Source: JAAXHH01 sp965225915 (lineage in GTDB: Bacteria > JAAXHH01). From it: a stretch of 64,000 nucleotides of DNA. The notes beneath the pieces were generated by a model. It made no database searches, was not told the origin of the DNA, and saw only the letters and a program-made list of their open reading frames with translations. A program made the translations under genes and the position numbers. Where the stretch lies: NCBI GenBank assembly GCA_965225915.1, contig OZ245326.1, positions 2,108,001-2,172,000 on the forward strand. The letters run 5' to 3'. Below are positions 50,810 through 59,987 of this stretch, piece after piece (the stretch's first letter is position 1; the number at the start of each line of letters is the position of its first letter).

Positions 50810-51127
50810 CTACACCCTGATTTCCACATCCACGCCAGCGGGCAGATCCAGCTTGAGGAGCGCGTCCACAGTCTGCTGGGACGTGTCATAGATATCGATC
50901 AGACGCTTGTGTACACGCGTTTCGAACTGTTCCCGCGATTTCTTGTCGATAAACGGAGAGCGCAGGACGGTATACACTGTTCGTTTCGTCGGCAGTGGTA
51001 TCGGTCCCATGACTCTGGCACCGGCCCGCTGTGCCGCCTGGGTAATATCCCTGGCGGATTTGTCCAGCATTGCGTGATCGTAAGCCTTCAATCTGATCCT
51101 GATCTTCTGGTCCGTCTGATCGGCCAT
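50810..51127 (-). CDS. rpsJ: 30S ribosomal protein S10
   Basis: This 105-residue protein reads KIRIRLKAYDHAMLDKSARD, GPIPLPTKRTVYTVLRSPFI and DKKSREQFETRVHKRLIDIY, the standard S10/NusE. Besides its place in the 30S head it joins NusB in antitermination complexes. Only 20 bases separate it from the tuf stop, so it is probably read through from the str genes. Confidence 0.98.
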   Translation of the reverse strand: MADQTDQKIRIRLKAYDHAMLDKSARDITQAAQRAGARVMGPIPLPTKRTVYTVLRSPFIDKKSREQFETRVHKRLIDIYDTSQQTVDALLKLDLPAGVDVEIRV

Positions 51128-51147
51128 GACGGCCTCCTTCTCCCGTG

Positions 51148-52338
51148 TTACTCGATTATCTCAATGACGACGCCCGCGCCTACTGTGCGTCCGCCCTCTC
51201 TGATGGCGAACCTCAGTTCCTTGTCCATGGCGATGGGCTGCATGAGTTTGACTTCCATGTCGACGTTATCGCCGGGCATCACCATCTCTACGTCCGAAGG
51301 CAAGCTCACCGACCCAGTAACGTCCGTGGTGCGGAAGTAGAACTGGGGCCGGTAGTTGTTGAAGAAGGGAGTATGCCTTCCACCTTCTTCCTGCTTGAGG
51401 ACGTATACCTGCGCCTTGAACCTGGTATGGGGCTTGATGGAGCCGGGCTTGGCGACCACCTGTCCGCGTTCGAGGGATTCCTTGTCGACGCCTCGCAACA
51501 GCAGTCCCACGTTGTCTCCCGCCCTGGCGTCGTCTAAGAACTTGCGGAACATCTCGATGTCGGTGACGACGGTCTTTCGGGTGTCCTTGATGCCGATGAT
51601 CTCCACCTCGTCGTTCTTGTTGATGATGCCGCTTTCCACGCGTCCGGTGCCCACGGTCCCCCGCCCGGTAATGGAGAAGACGTCCTCCACGGGCATGAGG
51701 AAGGGCCGGTCCTCGTCGCGGACCGGTGTGGGGATGTAGTCGTCGACGGTATCCATGAGCTCGCCGATAGGCTTGTTGTCGCCGGAACCGGTCTCGGATT
51801 CCAGGGCCAGTAGAGCGCTGCCGCGCACCACGGGGATGTCGTCGCCGGGGAAGTCGTAAGAGGACAACAGCTCCCGGACCTCGAGCTCGACGAGTTCGAG
51901 GAGTTCCTCGTCGTCGACCTGGTCGCACTTGTTGAGGAAGACGACGATGGCGGGCACGTTGACCTGCCTGGCCAGGAGGATGTGCTCCCGGGTCTGGGGC
52001 ATGGGCCCGTCTGCGGCGGAGACCACGAGGATGGCGCCGTCCATCTGGGCGGCCCCGGTGATCATGTTCTTGATGTAGTCGGCATGGCCGGGACAGTCCA
52101 CGTGGGCGTAGTGCCGCTTCAAGGTCTCGTACTCGGCGTGGTGGACGTTGATGGTGACGCCGCGCTCCTTCTCCTCGGGCGCGTTGTCGATATCATCGTA
52201 ATCACTGAACTTGGCCAGTCCCTTCTCGGCAAGGACCTTGGTGATGGCCGCCGTCAATGTCGTCTTGCCATGGTCCACGTGACCGATCGTGCCGATGTTC
52301 ACGTGGGGCTTCGTACGCTCAAATCTCTCCTTCGACAT
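51148..52338 (-). CDS. tuf: Elongation factor Tu
   Basis: This 396-residue GTPase starts MSKERFERTKPHVNIGTIGH. It has G1 GHVDHGKTT, G3 DCPGHADYIKNMITG, G4 NKCDQVDDEE, and domains 2 and 3 with GRGTVGTGRVESGIINKND and FRTTDVTGSVSLPSDVEMVM. It delivers aminoacyl-tRNA to the ribosome. Start at 52338 is set by family N-termini; upstream in-frame codons lack similarity. Only one tuf gene is visible in the window, 28 bases after fusA. Confidence 0.98.
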   Translation of the reverse strand: MSKERFERTKPHVNIGTIGHVDHGKTTLTAAITKVLAEKGLAKFSDYDDIDNAPEEKERGVTINVHHAEYETLKRHYAHVDCPGHADYIKNMITGAAQMDGAILVVSAADGPMPQTREHILLARQVNVPAIVVFLNKCDQVDDEELLELVELEVRELLSSYDFPGDDIPVVRGSALLALESETGSGDNKPIGELMDTVDDYIPTPVRDEDRPFLMPVEDVFSITGRGTVGTGRVESGIINKNDEVEIIGIKDTRKTVVTDIEMFRKFLDDARAGDNVGLLLRGVDKESLERGQVVAKPGSIKPHTRFKAQVYVLKQEEGGRHTPFFNNYRPQFYFRTTDVTGSVSLPSDVEMVMPGDNVDMEVKLMQPIAMDKELRFAIREGGRTVGAGVVIEIIE

Positions 52339-52366
52339 GCTGCAGATCCCTCCAGATAATGAACCG

Positions 52367-54472
52367 TTAAGCTCCGCCGCGAATCTTTTCCAGGATTTCC
52401 TGTCTGACGCTATCGGGTACTTCCGCGTAGTGCGAGAACTGCATGGTGGACACGGCTCGTCCCTGTGTGGCGGAACGCAACGCTGTCGAGTAACCGAACA
52501 TCTCACTCAGGGGAACGGTGACTGCCACCACTTGCGCGTCCGTCCGGGGAATGATCCCTCCGATGCGCCCCCTGCGCGAGTTCAGATCGCCGACCACGGC
52601 GCCAACATATTCGCTGGGGACCACCACTTCCACGGCCATGACCGGTTCCAGCAGCGCGGGATTGGCCTTGCGCATGCCGTCCTGAAACGCCATGGAAGCC
52701 GCCACCTTGAAGGCTATTTCGGACGAATCGACTTCGTGATAGGAACCGTCGTACAGGGTGACTTTTACGCCCTGCACCGTGTATCCGGCGAGTACGCCGT
52801 TGTGGGCGGCTTCCTTCACGCCGGCTTCGACGGAAGAGATGAATTCCCGTGGGATGACACCCCCGACAACGCCGTTTACAAATTCGACGCCGTCCCCTGC
52901 CTCCAGGGGTTCCATTTCAAGCCATACGTGTCCGAACTGTCCGCGTCCGCCCGACTGCCGCACGAAACGGCCTTCGCTTTTCACAGTCTTGCCTATGGTT
53001 TCCCGGTAAGCTACCTGGGGACGTCCCACGTTCGCTTCCACGCGGAATTCTCTCAGCATTCGATCTACCAGGATCTCAAGGTGCAATTCACCCATGCCTG
53101 AAATGATCAACTGGCTGGTTTCTTCGTCGGTATGTACGCGGAAGGTGGGATCTTCTTCGGAGAGTTTCTGGAGGGACTGGATTAGCTTTTCTTCGTCGGC
53201 CCGGGTCCTGGGTTCGACCGCTACGGACATCACCGGCTTGGGAAACTCCATCGCTTCGAGGGCGATGGGCCATTCCGGATCGCAGAGGGTATCACCCGTC
53301 ACCACGTCCTTGACCCCCACCAGGGCCACGATGTCGCCTGCTTCGGCGACCTTGAGCGGCTCTCGCTTGTTGGCATGCATCTGAAGGATTCGGCTGATTC
53401 TTTCGCGCCGGTTGGTCCGGGTATTCAGCACGTAACAGCCTGCGGGCAGCGAGCCGGAATAGATCCGGTAGAACGCCAGCTTGCCGACGTGGGGGTCCGT
53501 CATGATCTTGAAGGCCACACCGGAAAGCGGCGCATCGGGCCGGCTTTCACGAGTCTCCAGTTCGCCGGTCAGCGTGTTCTTTCCCGTTACGGGCGGTACG
53601 TCCTGGGGCGAAGGCAGGTAATCGACCACCGCGTCGAGCAGCGCCTGTACGCCCTTGTTGCGGAACGACGAACCGACCAGGACGGGGATCAGGCTGACGG
53701 AAAGAGTGGCCCGGCGTATGGCGGCCTGCAGTTCCGAAACCGTTGGTTCCTCGCCGGACAGGTAGATTTCCATCAGTTCCTCGTCGACTTCGGCGAGGCT
53801 CTCGATCAATTTGTTTCGGTGCTCCACGGCGTACTTGGCCAGGTCATTCGGGATATCGTGCTCGTCGAAGGTGGCTCCCATGTTGTCTTCGTGGTAGCTG
53901 CGGGCCTTCATCGTGATCAGGTCGATGGATCCTGTAAACAGATCTCCGGTGCCGACGGGCAACTGGATCGGGATGGCGTTGGCTCCCAGCCGTTCGTGAA
54001 TCATGGAGACGACCTGGTGGAAGTCCGCGCCCACGCGGTCGATCTTGTTCACGTAGGCTAAACGGGGGACGCCATACTTGTCGGCCTGCCGCCATACGGT
54101 CTCGGACTGCGGCTCGACGCCGCCCACGGCACAAAAAATCGCCACGGCGCCGTCAAGCACTCGCAGCGATCGTTCTACTTCAACAGTGAAATCAACGTGA
54201 CCAGGCGTATCGATAATATTGATCCGGTGGTCACGCCAGAAGGAGGTCGTGGCCGCGGATGTGATTGTAATGCCCCGTTCGCGTTCCTGGTCCATCCAGT
54301 CCATGGTCGCGGCGCCGTCGTGGACCTCGCCCATTCTACGCACGCGTCCCGTATAGTAGAGAATACGTTCCGTCGTGGTCGTCTTCCCCGCGTCGATATG
54401 GGCCATGATCCCGATATTCCGGGTCTTTTCCAGGTTCGATTCGGAAGGATGCTTTTGGGATTCCGTGGTCAT
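52367..54472 (-). CDS. fusA: Elongation factor G
   Basis: This protein of about 701 residues carries NIGIMAHIDAGKTTTTERIL, DTPGHVDFTVEVERSLRVLD and YVNKIDRVGADF for the GTPase, then domains II-V with GGRGQFGHVWLEMEPLEAG and LNSRRGRIGGIIPRTDAQVV. It drives translocation. The start is uncertain: ATG 54472 fits the family but has a poor ribosome-binding site, and in-frame GTG codons upstream (54517 and four codons later) lie near a GAGG. It follows rpsG by 114 bases. Confidence 0.97.
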   Translation of the reverse strand: MTTESQKHPSESNLEKTRNIGIMAHIDAGKTTTTERILYYTGRVRRMGEVHDGAATMDWMDQERERGITITSAATTSFWRDHRINIIDTPGHVDFTVEVERSLRVLDGAVAIFCAVGGVEPQSETVWRQADKYGVPRLAYVNKIDRVGADFHQVVSMIHERLGANAIPIQLPVGTGDLFTGSIDLITMKARSYHEDNMGATFDEHDIPNDLAKYAVEHRNKLIESLAEVDEELMEIYLSGEEPTVSELQAAIRRATLSVSLIPVLVGSSFRNKGVQALLDAVVDYLPSPQDVPPVTGKNTLTGELETRESRPDAPLSGVAFKIMTDPHVGKLAFYRIYSGSLPAGCYVLNTRTNRRERISRILQMHANKREPLKVAEAGDIVALVGVKDVVTGDTLCDPEWPIALEAMEFPKPVMSVAVEPRTRADEEKLIQSLQKLSEEDPTFRVHTDEETSQLIISGMGELHLEILVDRMLREFRVEANVGRPQVAYRETIGKTVKSEGRFVRQSGGRGQFGHVWLEMEPLEAGDGVEFVNGVVGGVIPREFISSVEAGVKEAAHNGVLAGYTVQGVKVTLYDGSYHEVDSSEIAFKVAASMAFQDGMRKANPALLEPVMAVEVVVPSEYVGAVVGDLNSRRGRIGGIIPRTDAQVVAVTVPLSEMFGYSTALRSATQGRAVSTMQFSHYAEVPDSVRQEILEKIRGGA

Positions 54473-54586
54473 TTTCGCTTTCGTTCTGATCGTTGCTTCT
54501 GTCACTGCGCTATGCACCTCATAAAGTACGGATCATCGCGAGGGATGATCCGTTTTACTGTTTCGACACGTAATACCTAAACGCGC

Positions 54587-55057
54587 TTACCACCTGTAAT
54601 GGGCGAAGGCCCGGTTCGCTTCCGCCATCCTGTAGGTTTCTTCCTTGCGGCGAACGGCGGCGCCTTCTCCCTTGGCAGCGGCGGTAAACTCACCGGCCAG
54701 ACACTCGAACATGTTTTTTTCAGAACGGGCTCGTGCCGCGACGATGATCCAACGAATCGCCATAGCCCGTTGCTGGTCTGCCCGGACTTCCACGGGAATC
54801 TGGTAGGTCGAACCACCCACCCGGCGGGATTTGACATGAACGACGGGTCCGACAATCTTGATCGCCTTCTCGAACACGGGAAGAGGTTCCTGGCTAGTCC
54901 GTTCTTCAATCAGATCGAGGGCCTGGTAGAAAATGCGTTCCGCGATGCTCTTCTTCCCCTTGCGCATCAGCCCGTTGATGAACTTGGACACCAGTACGCT
55001 GTTGTACTTCCAGTCCGGTTCCGGTTCCCGTCTTACGACTTCTTTCCTTCTCGCCAT
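54587..55057 (-). CDS. rpsG: 30S ribosomal protein S7
   Basis: This protein of 156 residues begins MARRKEVVRREPEPDWKYNS and has LVSKFINGLMRKGKKSIAER, VHVKSRRVGGSTYQIPVEVR and RRKEETYRMAEANRAFAHYR. S7 initiates head assembly of the 30S subunit and, in E. coli, represses the str operon. GGGAG six bases before ATG 55057 fixes the start. It lies 38 bases after rpsL. Confidence 0.98.
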   Translation of the reverse strand: MARRKEVVRREPEPDWKYNSVLVSKFINGLMRKGKKSIAERIFYQALDLIEERTSQEPLPVFEKAIKIVGPVVHVKSRRVGGSTYQIPVEVRADQQRAMAIRWIIVAARARSEKNMFECLAGEFTAAAKGEGAAVRRKEETYRMAEANRAFAHYRW

Positions 55058-55095
55058 CTCGTTCTCCCAGTCATCCCTCAAAGATTGTCTTCAGA

Positions 55096-55467
55096 CTACT
55101 TGGGTTTCTTGGTTCCGTATTTCGACCGGCTGTTGCGCCTGTTGGGTACACCGCTGGCGTCTAGCGCCCCGCGGATGATGTGGTAGCGTACGCCGGGCAG
55201 ATCCTTCACACGGCCGCCCCGAACCAGCACGATGTTGTGCTCCTGCAAGTTGTGGCTTTCACCCGGAATATAGCAGGTGGCCTCGATGCCGTTCATCAGG
55301 CGGACACGGGCGATTTTCCTTAACGCCGAATTCGGCTTCTTGGGCGTCTGCGTTTTCACCTGGAGGCAGTTCCCCCGCTTCTGGGGACTTCCGCGCAACG
55401 CGGGTGATTTCGTTTTCCTCTGCGCCTTTTTCCGACCGTGACGAATCAGTTGACTGATTGTTGGCAT
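55096..55467 (-). CDS. rpsL: 30S ribosomal protein S12
   Basis: This 123-residue protein begins MPTISQLIRHGRKKAQRKTK and contains the streptomycin-related loop TQTPKKPNSALRKIARVRLM, HNLQEHNIVLVRGGRVKDLP and GVRYHIIRGALDASGVPNRR. The lysine of PKKPNS and the KDLPGVRYH segment are wild-type-like, so no classical streptomycin-resistance substitution is evident. A good promoter lies about 100 bases upstream. Confidence 0.98.
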   Translation of the reverse strand: MPTISQLIRHGRKKAQRKTKSPALRGSPQKRGNCLQVKTQTPKKPNSALRKIARVRLMNGIEATCYIPGESHNLQEHNIVLVRGGRVKDLPGVRYHIIRGALDASGVPNRRNSRSKYGTKKPK

Positions 55468-55542
55468 TTCAGCCTAACCTTCCCCTGGTGCACGGACCCG
55501 GCTCAGTCATTGCAGCGCGGGTCTTAAAAGGTCAAACAAAAC

Positions 55543-55560
55543 GGCTTTTTCTCAAAAGCC
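55543..55560 (-). promoter_or_regulatory. Leader hairpin of the rpsL transcript
   Basis: GGCTTTT (55543-55549) and AAAAGCC (55554-55560) form a seven-pair stem with a four-base loop. On the minus strand it begins only about a dozen bases after the -10 element, and GTTTTGTTTG follows it. It could stabilise the 5' end or act as a weak early terminator. Confidence 0.5.
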
Positions 55561-55571
55561 ACAGGTGGAAC

Positions 55572-55600
55572 AATTTACATAGGTCCGTCTATCGTGTCAA
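55572..55600 (-). promoter_or_regulatory. Promoter of the rpsL-rpsG-fusA-tuf-S10 transcription unit
   Basis: On the minus strand TTGACA (55600-55595), a 17-base spacer and TAAATT (55577-55572) form a near-consensus sigma70 promoter. It lies between rpoC and rpsL, with about 105 bases to the rpsL ATG, so the str genes can be transcribed independently of rpoBC. Confidence 0.75.
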
Positions 55601-55618
55601 GCTTTTTTCAAAATATCC

Positions 55619-55634
55619 GAGCGGCGCCGCGCTC
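55619..55634 (-). terminator. GC-rich hairpin after rpoC, possible terminator
   Basis: GAGCG (55619-55623) pairs with CGCTC (55630-55634), with a GC-rich, self-complementary centre. On the minus strand GGATATTTT follows, a short T-rich run. It lies 42 bases after the rpoC stop and directly before the rpsL promoter. The U-tract is weak. Confidence 0.4.
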
Positions 55635-55675
55635 CGGTTCTGACGACGCCCGATTACCGGATTCGTCCGCCGCCG

Positions 55676-58600
55676 TTAATCCGTTTTCACGGGCGGCGAT
55701 TCGGCCTCGGCCACTTTCGGAAGCGATTCGGTCTTGGCATCCCCGTTCACCGATTCCGGGTCGAAGAAGGGTTTCACTTCCACGGTCGGCGCCTCGATCT
55801 CTTTGCCCTTTTCGTCGACAAGCCGCAACTGGCGGTACCTGTCGAGACCGGTGCCGGCGGGAATCAGGTGACCCATGATGACGTTTTCCTTCAGACCGAG
55901 CAGTAAATCTCTCTTGCCCTGTATGGCCGCTTCCGTCAGCACGCGGGTGGTCTCCTGGAAGGCCGCGGCGGAGACAAAGCTCTCGGTGCTGAGGGCCGCC
56001 TTGGCGATGCCTAGCAGCAACGGCTGGTTCGTCGCCGGGTCGCCACCCTCGCGAAGCACACGGTCGTTTTCCGACTGGAACCGGTTGCGGTCGACGGCTT
56101 CGCCCTTGAGAAACTCCGTGTCGCCCGGGTCGTCGACCGTGACCTTCTGAAGCATTTGGCGCACGATGACCTCCACGTGCTTGTCGTTGATGCTCACACC
56201 CTGCATGCGATACACTTCCTGGATCTGGTTGACCAGGTATTCCTGTACGGCGTTCACCCCCTGAATCTCGAGTATGTCGTGGGGGTCGATCGAACCTTCG
56301 GACAGGGGTTCGCCCGCATGCACCCGGTCGCCGTCACGGACGCTGAGATGCCGTCCCTGGGGGATCAGGTATTCCTGTTCCGACCCATCGTCGGCGCGCA
56401 CGAGGAGGCGGTGAGAGCGCCGGACGATGCCGGCGACTTTCACGACGCCGTCCACCTTCGCCACCGTGGCGGGATCGCGGGGCCGGCGCGCTTCGAAGAG
56501 TTCTGCGACGCGCGGCAGGCCGCCCGTAATATCCCGGGTTCTACCGATGGAGCGCGGAATGCGCGCGAGGACCGCGCCGGGCTGCACCTGGGTCCGTTCG
56601 GTGTTTTTCAGGTCCGTGTACTCTGTTGCGTGCAGATGTGCGCCGGTAGGCAGGTTGTACTCGTCCCGCATCTTGCCGTCGGCATCCGTGATGTAGATGC
56701 GGGGATGGAGCGCCCGCGAACCCCGGTTTTCCGTGATCACTTTCTGCCGCATGCCGGTGGTGTCGTCCAGTTGTTCACGCAGCGTCTCGCCCGCCACGAC
56801 GTCTTCCAATTGCACGAACCCGGCCTGTACGGCGATAATCGGAATGTTGTAGGGGTTCCATTCGAACAGGGCCTGGTTTTCCTCGACGACTGCACCGTCC
56901 GTCGTGAGTAAGGCTGCGCCGTATGGGATGAAGAAGTGGGCCCGCCGGTTGCCGTCGGCGTCCAGGATGGTGATCTCGCCGGCCCGGCCGATGACGACCT
57001 GTGAGCCGCTTTCCTCGGTGATGGTTTCGACCGCGGTGAAGACGACCTTTCCTGCCTGCTTCGTGTTGATCTTGTTCTGCGTGGCGTCACGGCTCGCGAT
57101 CCCGCCGATATGGAAGGTGCGGAGCGTCAGTTGCGTGCCGGGTTCGCCGATGCTCTGTGCCGCCATGACTCCGACGGCTTCGCCCATTTCCACCATAAAG
57201 CCCGTAGCAAGGTTCCGGCCGTAGCACCGGGCGCATACGCCGCGCTTGACCTCGCAGGTCAGCACGGACCGGATATGCACGGTTTCGCTCATCTCCGCGT
57301 CCGGGTCAGATGCGTACTGCACGCCGCCGCGCTGCTCAATGATGTCGGCGACCTCCTCGATGATGTCGTCGCCGGCGGCCGTCAGCAGTTCCCGCGTGAT
57401 GGGATCGTAGATGTCGTCCAGTACGACCCGGCCCAGCACCCGGTCGCCCAGCGGTTCCATGACGTTCTCGCCTTCCTTCAAGGCGCCGATTTCAATGCCG
57501 CGGATCGTACCGCAATCCACCTCGTTGATGATTACGTTCTGCGCTACATCCACCAGCCGCCGGGTCAGGTACCCGGCGTCGGCCGTCTTGAGGGCCGTGT
57601 CGGCAAGCCCCTTGCGGCCACCGTGGCTGGAAGTGAAGTACTCGAGCACGGTCAGCCCTTCCTTGAGGTTGGACAGGATGGGCGTTTCGATGTATTCGCC
57701 GATCTGGCCGACGACTTTCCGCTGCGGCTTGGCCATGAGGCCGCGCATGCCGCACAACTGCCCCACCTGGTCCAGTTTGCTCCGCGCGCCGGAAGCCATC
57801 ATCATGTAGAAGGGATTGAATCCGTCGTCTGATTCGGCCAGCGTGGTTTCAACGATTTCATTGAGCTTTGTCCGCGTATGCTGCCAAACGTCGATCACCT
57901 TGTTGTACCGCTCGCCCTCGGTGATGGCGTGGCCCTCGTACTGGTCCTGGATGGACCGCACCTCGCCCTCGGCGTCCCGGATCATCTGCGCCTTTTCATT
58001 GGGGATGACGACGTCATCGATGCCCGAAGTAAGGCCTGAAATGGTCGCGTAGTGGAAGCCCAGCCGCTTGACTTCGTCGAGGAGCAGGCACGTGCGGTAG
58101 TTGCCCAACTGGCGGTAGACGTCTGACACCATGTTCCGTATGGCCTTGTTGTCGAACACCTCGTTCTGGAAGCCGATTTCCGGCGGCAGGATTTGGTTGA
58201 AGATGACCCGGCCTACGGTTGTTTCGATCATTTTCCCGTCGAGGCGCAGCCTGATGATGGCATGGAGGTCCACGAGGTCGTTGTCGAAGGCGAGCATCAC
58301 CTCGGACGCGCTCGCGAAGGCCTTGCCTTCACCCCGGCAGTCCTTCAGTTCCTTGGTCATGTAGTAGCATCCCAGGACGATATCCTTGCTGGGCGCGCAG
58401 ATCGGTTGTCCGTTCTTCGGGTCGAGAATGTTGTTCGATGAAAGCATCAGCACCCGCGCCTCGATCTGGGCCTCGAAGGACATGGGGACGTGCACCGGCA
58501 TCTGATCGCCGTCGAAGTCCGCGTTGAAGGCTTCGCACACGAGCGGATGGATGCGGATGGCCTTGCCTTCCACCAGCACCGGCATGAAGGCCTGTATGCC

Positions 58601-59896
58601 CAGTCGATGAAGCGTGGGCGCCCGGTTCAACAGGACCGGGTGGTCCTTGATGATTTCTTCGAGGATGTCCCAGACTTCGGGTTCTTCCCGTTCCACTATT
58701 TTCTTGGCGCTCTTGACCGTCTGCACGAAACCCTTGTCTTCCAGCCGCTGAATGATAAACGGCTTGAAGAGCTCCAGGGCGATGTTCTTGGGCAGCCCGC
58801 ACTGGTGAATCTTCAATTCGGGTTCCACTACGATCACGGAACGCCCCGAGTAGTCGACCCGCTTGCCGAGGAGATTCTGACGGAAGCGCCCCTGCTTGCC
58901 CTTGAGTAGGTCGGAGAGGGACTTGAGGGATCGATTCCCGTCGCCCCGCACCGCACGCGATCGCCTGCCGTTGTCGAGCAGCGCGTCTACGGCTTCCTGC
59001 AGCATCCGCTTCTCGTTGCGGAGGATGACATCCGGCGCGCGGATATCGAGCAGTTTTTTCAGCCGGTTGTTCCGGTTTATGACGCGCCGGTAGAGGTCGT
59101 TGAGGTCCGATGTGGCGAACCTTCCGCCTTCCAGGGGCACCAGCGGCCGCAGGTCGGGAGGGATGACCGGCAACACTTCCAGGATCATCCATTCGGGACG
59201 GTTTCCATCGGTGTCGGGTCCGTTGGAATTCCGGAAGGCCTCGACCACTTTCAACCGCTTCAAGGCGTCGTTCTTTCGTTGTACCGACGTCTCCATCTTC
59301 ACCTGGGTCCGTAGTTCGACGGACAGGTTATCAATGTCGATCTCGGAAAGCAGGCGGCGGAGGGCGCCTGCGCCCATGTCCGCCTCGAACTCGTGTCCGG
59401 CCTCCTCGAGATCAAAGAAAGTATCCTGGTCGATGATTTCGCCTTTCTGGTAGTCAGTGTCACCCGGGTCCAGCATGACGTAGCATTCGTAGTAGATCAC
59501 CTTTTCCAGGTTCCGTATGGACAGGTTCAGCAGGTTTCCGATACGGCTGGGCGGCGATTTGAAGTACCAGATATGGCATACCGGAACGGCCAGTTCGATG
59601 TGCCCGAGGCGTTCCCGCCGCACCTTGGCCTGCGTCACTTCCACGCCGCAGCGGTCGCAGATTACGCCTCGGTACCGGATGCGCTTGTACTTGCCGCAGT
59701 TGCACTCCCAGTCCTTCACTGGACCGAAGATGCGTTCGCAGAACAGTCCATCCCGTTCGGGTTTGAAGGTCCGGTAGTTTATGGTTTCCGGTTTCGTCAC
59801 TTCCCCGTACGACCATCTGCGAATGGTCGCGGGCGAGGCCAGTTGAATCCGAATCGAACGGCGGTGCTTAGGCTGCGTGTTCATTAGATCGACCAC
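55676..59896 (-). CDS. rpoC: RNA polymerase beta-prime subunit
   Basis: This protein of about 1,406 residues is a complete beta-prime: LASPATIRRWSYGEVTKPET, the N-terminal zinc ribbon (WECNCGKYKRIRYRGVICDR), the catalytic NADFDGDQMPVHVP loop that binds the active-site magnesium, a trigger-loop region (AAQSIGEPGTQLTLRTFHIG), and a second zinc site (SVLTCEVKRGVCARCYGRNL). GTG 59896 is preferred because AGGAGG stands eight bases before it and the resulting VVDLMN start aligns with other RpoC proteins. It lies 91 bases after rpoB; a promoter and leader hairpin precede the next gene. Confidence 0.97.
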   Translation of the reverse strand: MVDLMNTQPKHRRSIRIQLASPATIRRWSYGEVTKPETINYRTFKPERDGLFCERIFGPVKDWECNCGKYKRIRYRGVICDRCGVEVTQAKVRRERLGHIELAVPVCHIWYFKSPPSRIGNLLNLSIRNLEKVIYYECYVMLDPGDTDYQKGEIIDQDTFFDLEEAGHEFEADMGAGALRRLLSEIDIDNLSVELRTQVKMETSVQRKNDALKRLKVVEAFRNSNGPDTDGNRPEWMILEVLPVIPPDLRPLVPLEGGRFATSDLNDLYRRVINRNNRLKKLLDIRAPDVILRNEKRMLQEAVDALLDNGRRSRAVRGDGNRSLKSLSDLLKGKQGRFRQNLLGKRVDYSGRSVIVVEPELKIHQCGLPKNIALELFKPFIIQRLEDKGFVQTVKSAKKIVEREEPEVWDILEEIIKDHPVLLNRAPTLHRLGIQAFMPVLVEGKAIRIHPLVCEAFNADFDGDQMPVHVPMSFEAQIEARVLMLSSNNILDPKNGQPICAPSKDIVLGCYYMTKELKDCRGEGKAFASASEVMLAFDNDLVDLHAIIRLRLDGKMIETTVGRVIFNQILPPEIGFQNEVFDNKAIRNMVSDVYRQLGNYRTCLLLDEVKRLGFHYATISGLTSGIDDVVIPNEKAQMIRDAEGEVRSIQDQYEGHAITEGERYNKVIDVWQHTRTKLNEIVETTLAESDDGFNPFYMMMASGARSKLDQVGQLCGMRGLMAKPQRKVVGQIGEYIETPILSNLKEGLTVLEYFTSSHGGRKGLADTALKTADAGYLTRRLVDVAQNVIINEVDCGTIRGIEIGALKEGENVMEPLGDRVLGRVVLDDIYDPITRELLTAAGDDIIEEVADIIEQRGGVQYASDPDAEMSETVHIRSVLTCEVKRGVCARCYGRNLATGFMVEMGEAVGVMAAQSIGEPGTQLTLRTFHIGGIASRDATQNKINTKQAGKVVFTAVETITEESGSQVVIGRAGEITILDADGNRRAHFFIPYGAALLTTDGAVVEENQALFEWNPYNIPIIAVQAGFVQLEDVVAGETLREQLDDTTGMRQKVITENRGSRALHPRIYITDADGKMRDEYNLPTGAHLHATEYTDLKNTERTQVQPGAVLARIPRSIGRTRDITGGLPRVAELFEARRPRDPATVAKVDGVVKVAGIVRRSHRLLVRADDGSEQEYLIPQGRHLSVRDGDRVHAGEPLSEGSIDPHDILEIQGVNAVQEYLVNQIQEVYRMQGVSINDKHVEVIVRQMLQKVTVDDPGDTEFLKGEAVDRNRFQSENDRVLREGGDPATNQPLLLGIAKAALSTESFVSAAAFQETTRVLTEAAIQGKRDLLLGLKENVIMGHLIPAGTGLDRYRQLRLVDEKGKEIEAPTVEVKPFFDPESVNGDAKTESLPKVAEAESPPVKTD

Positions 59897-59987
59897 TGGT
59901 GACACCTCCTGATCTCTGATTCCTTGTCAAGTCTCTGTCGACAACCGGAGCCTTCCTGCGGACTCCGTGGGCGAGGTGTAAACCGTT

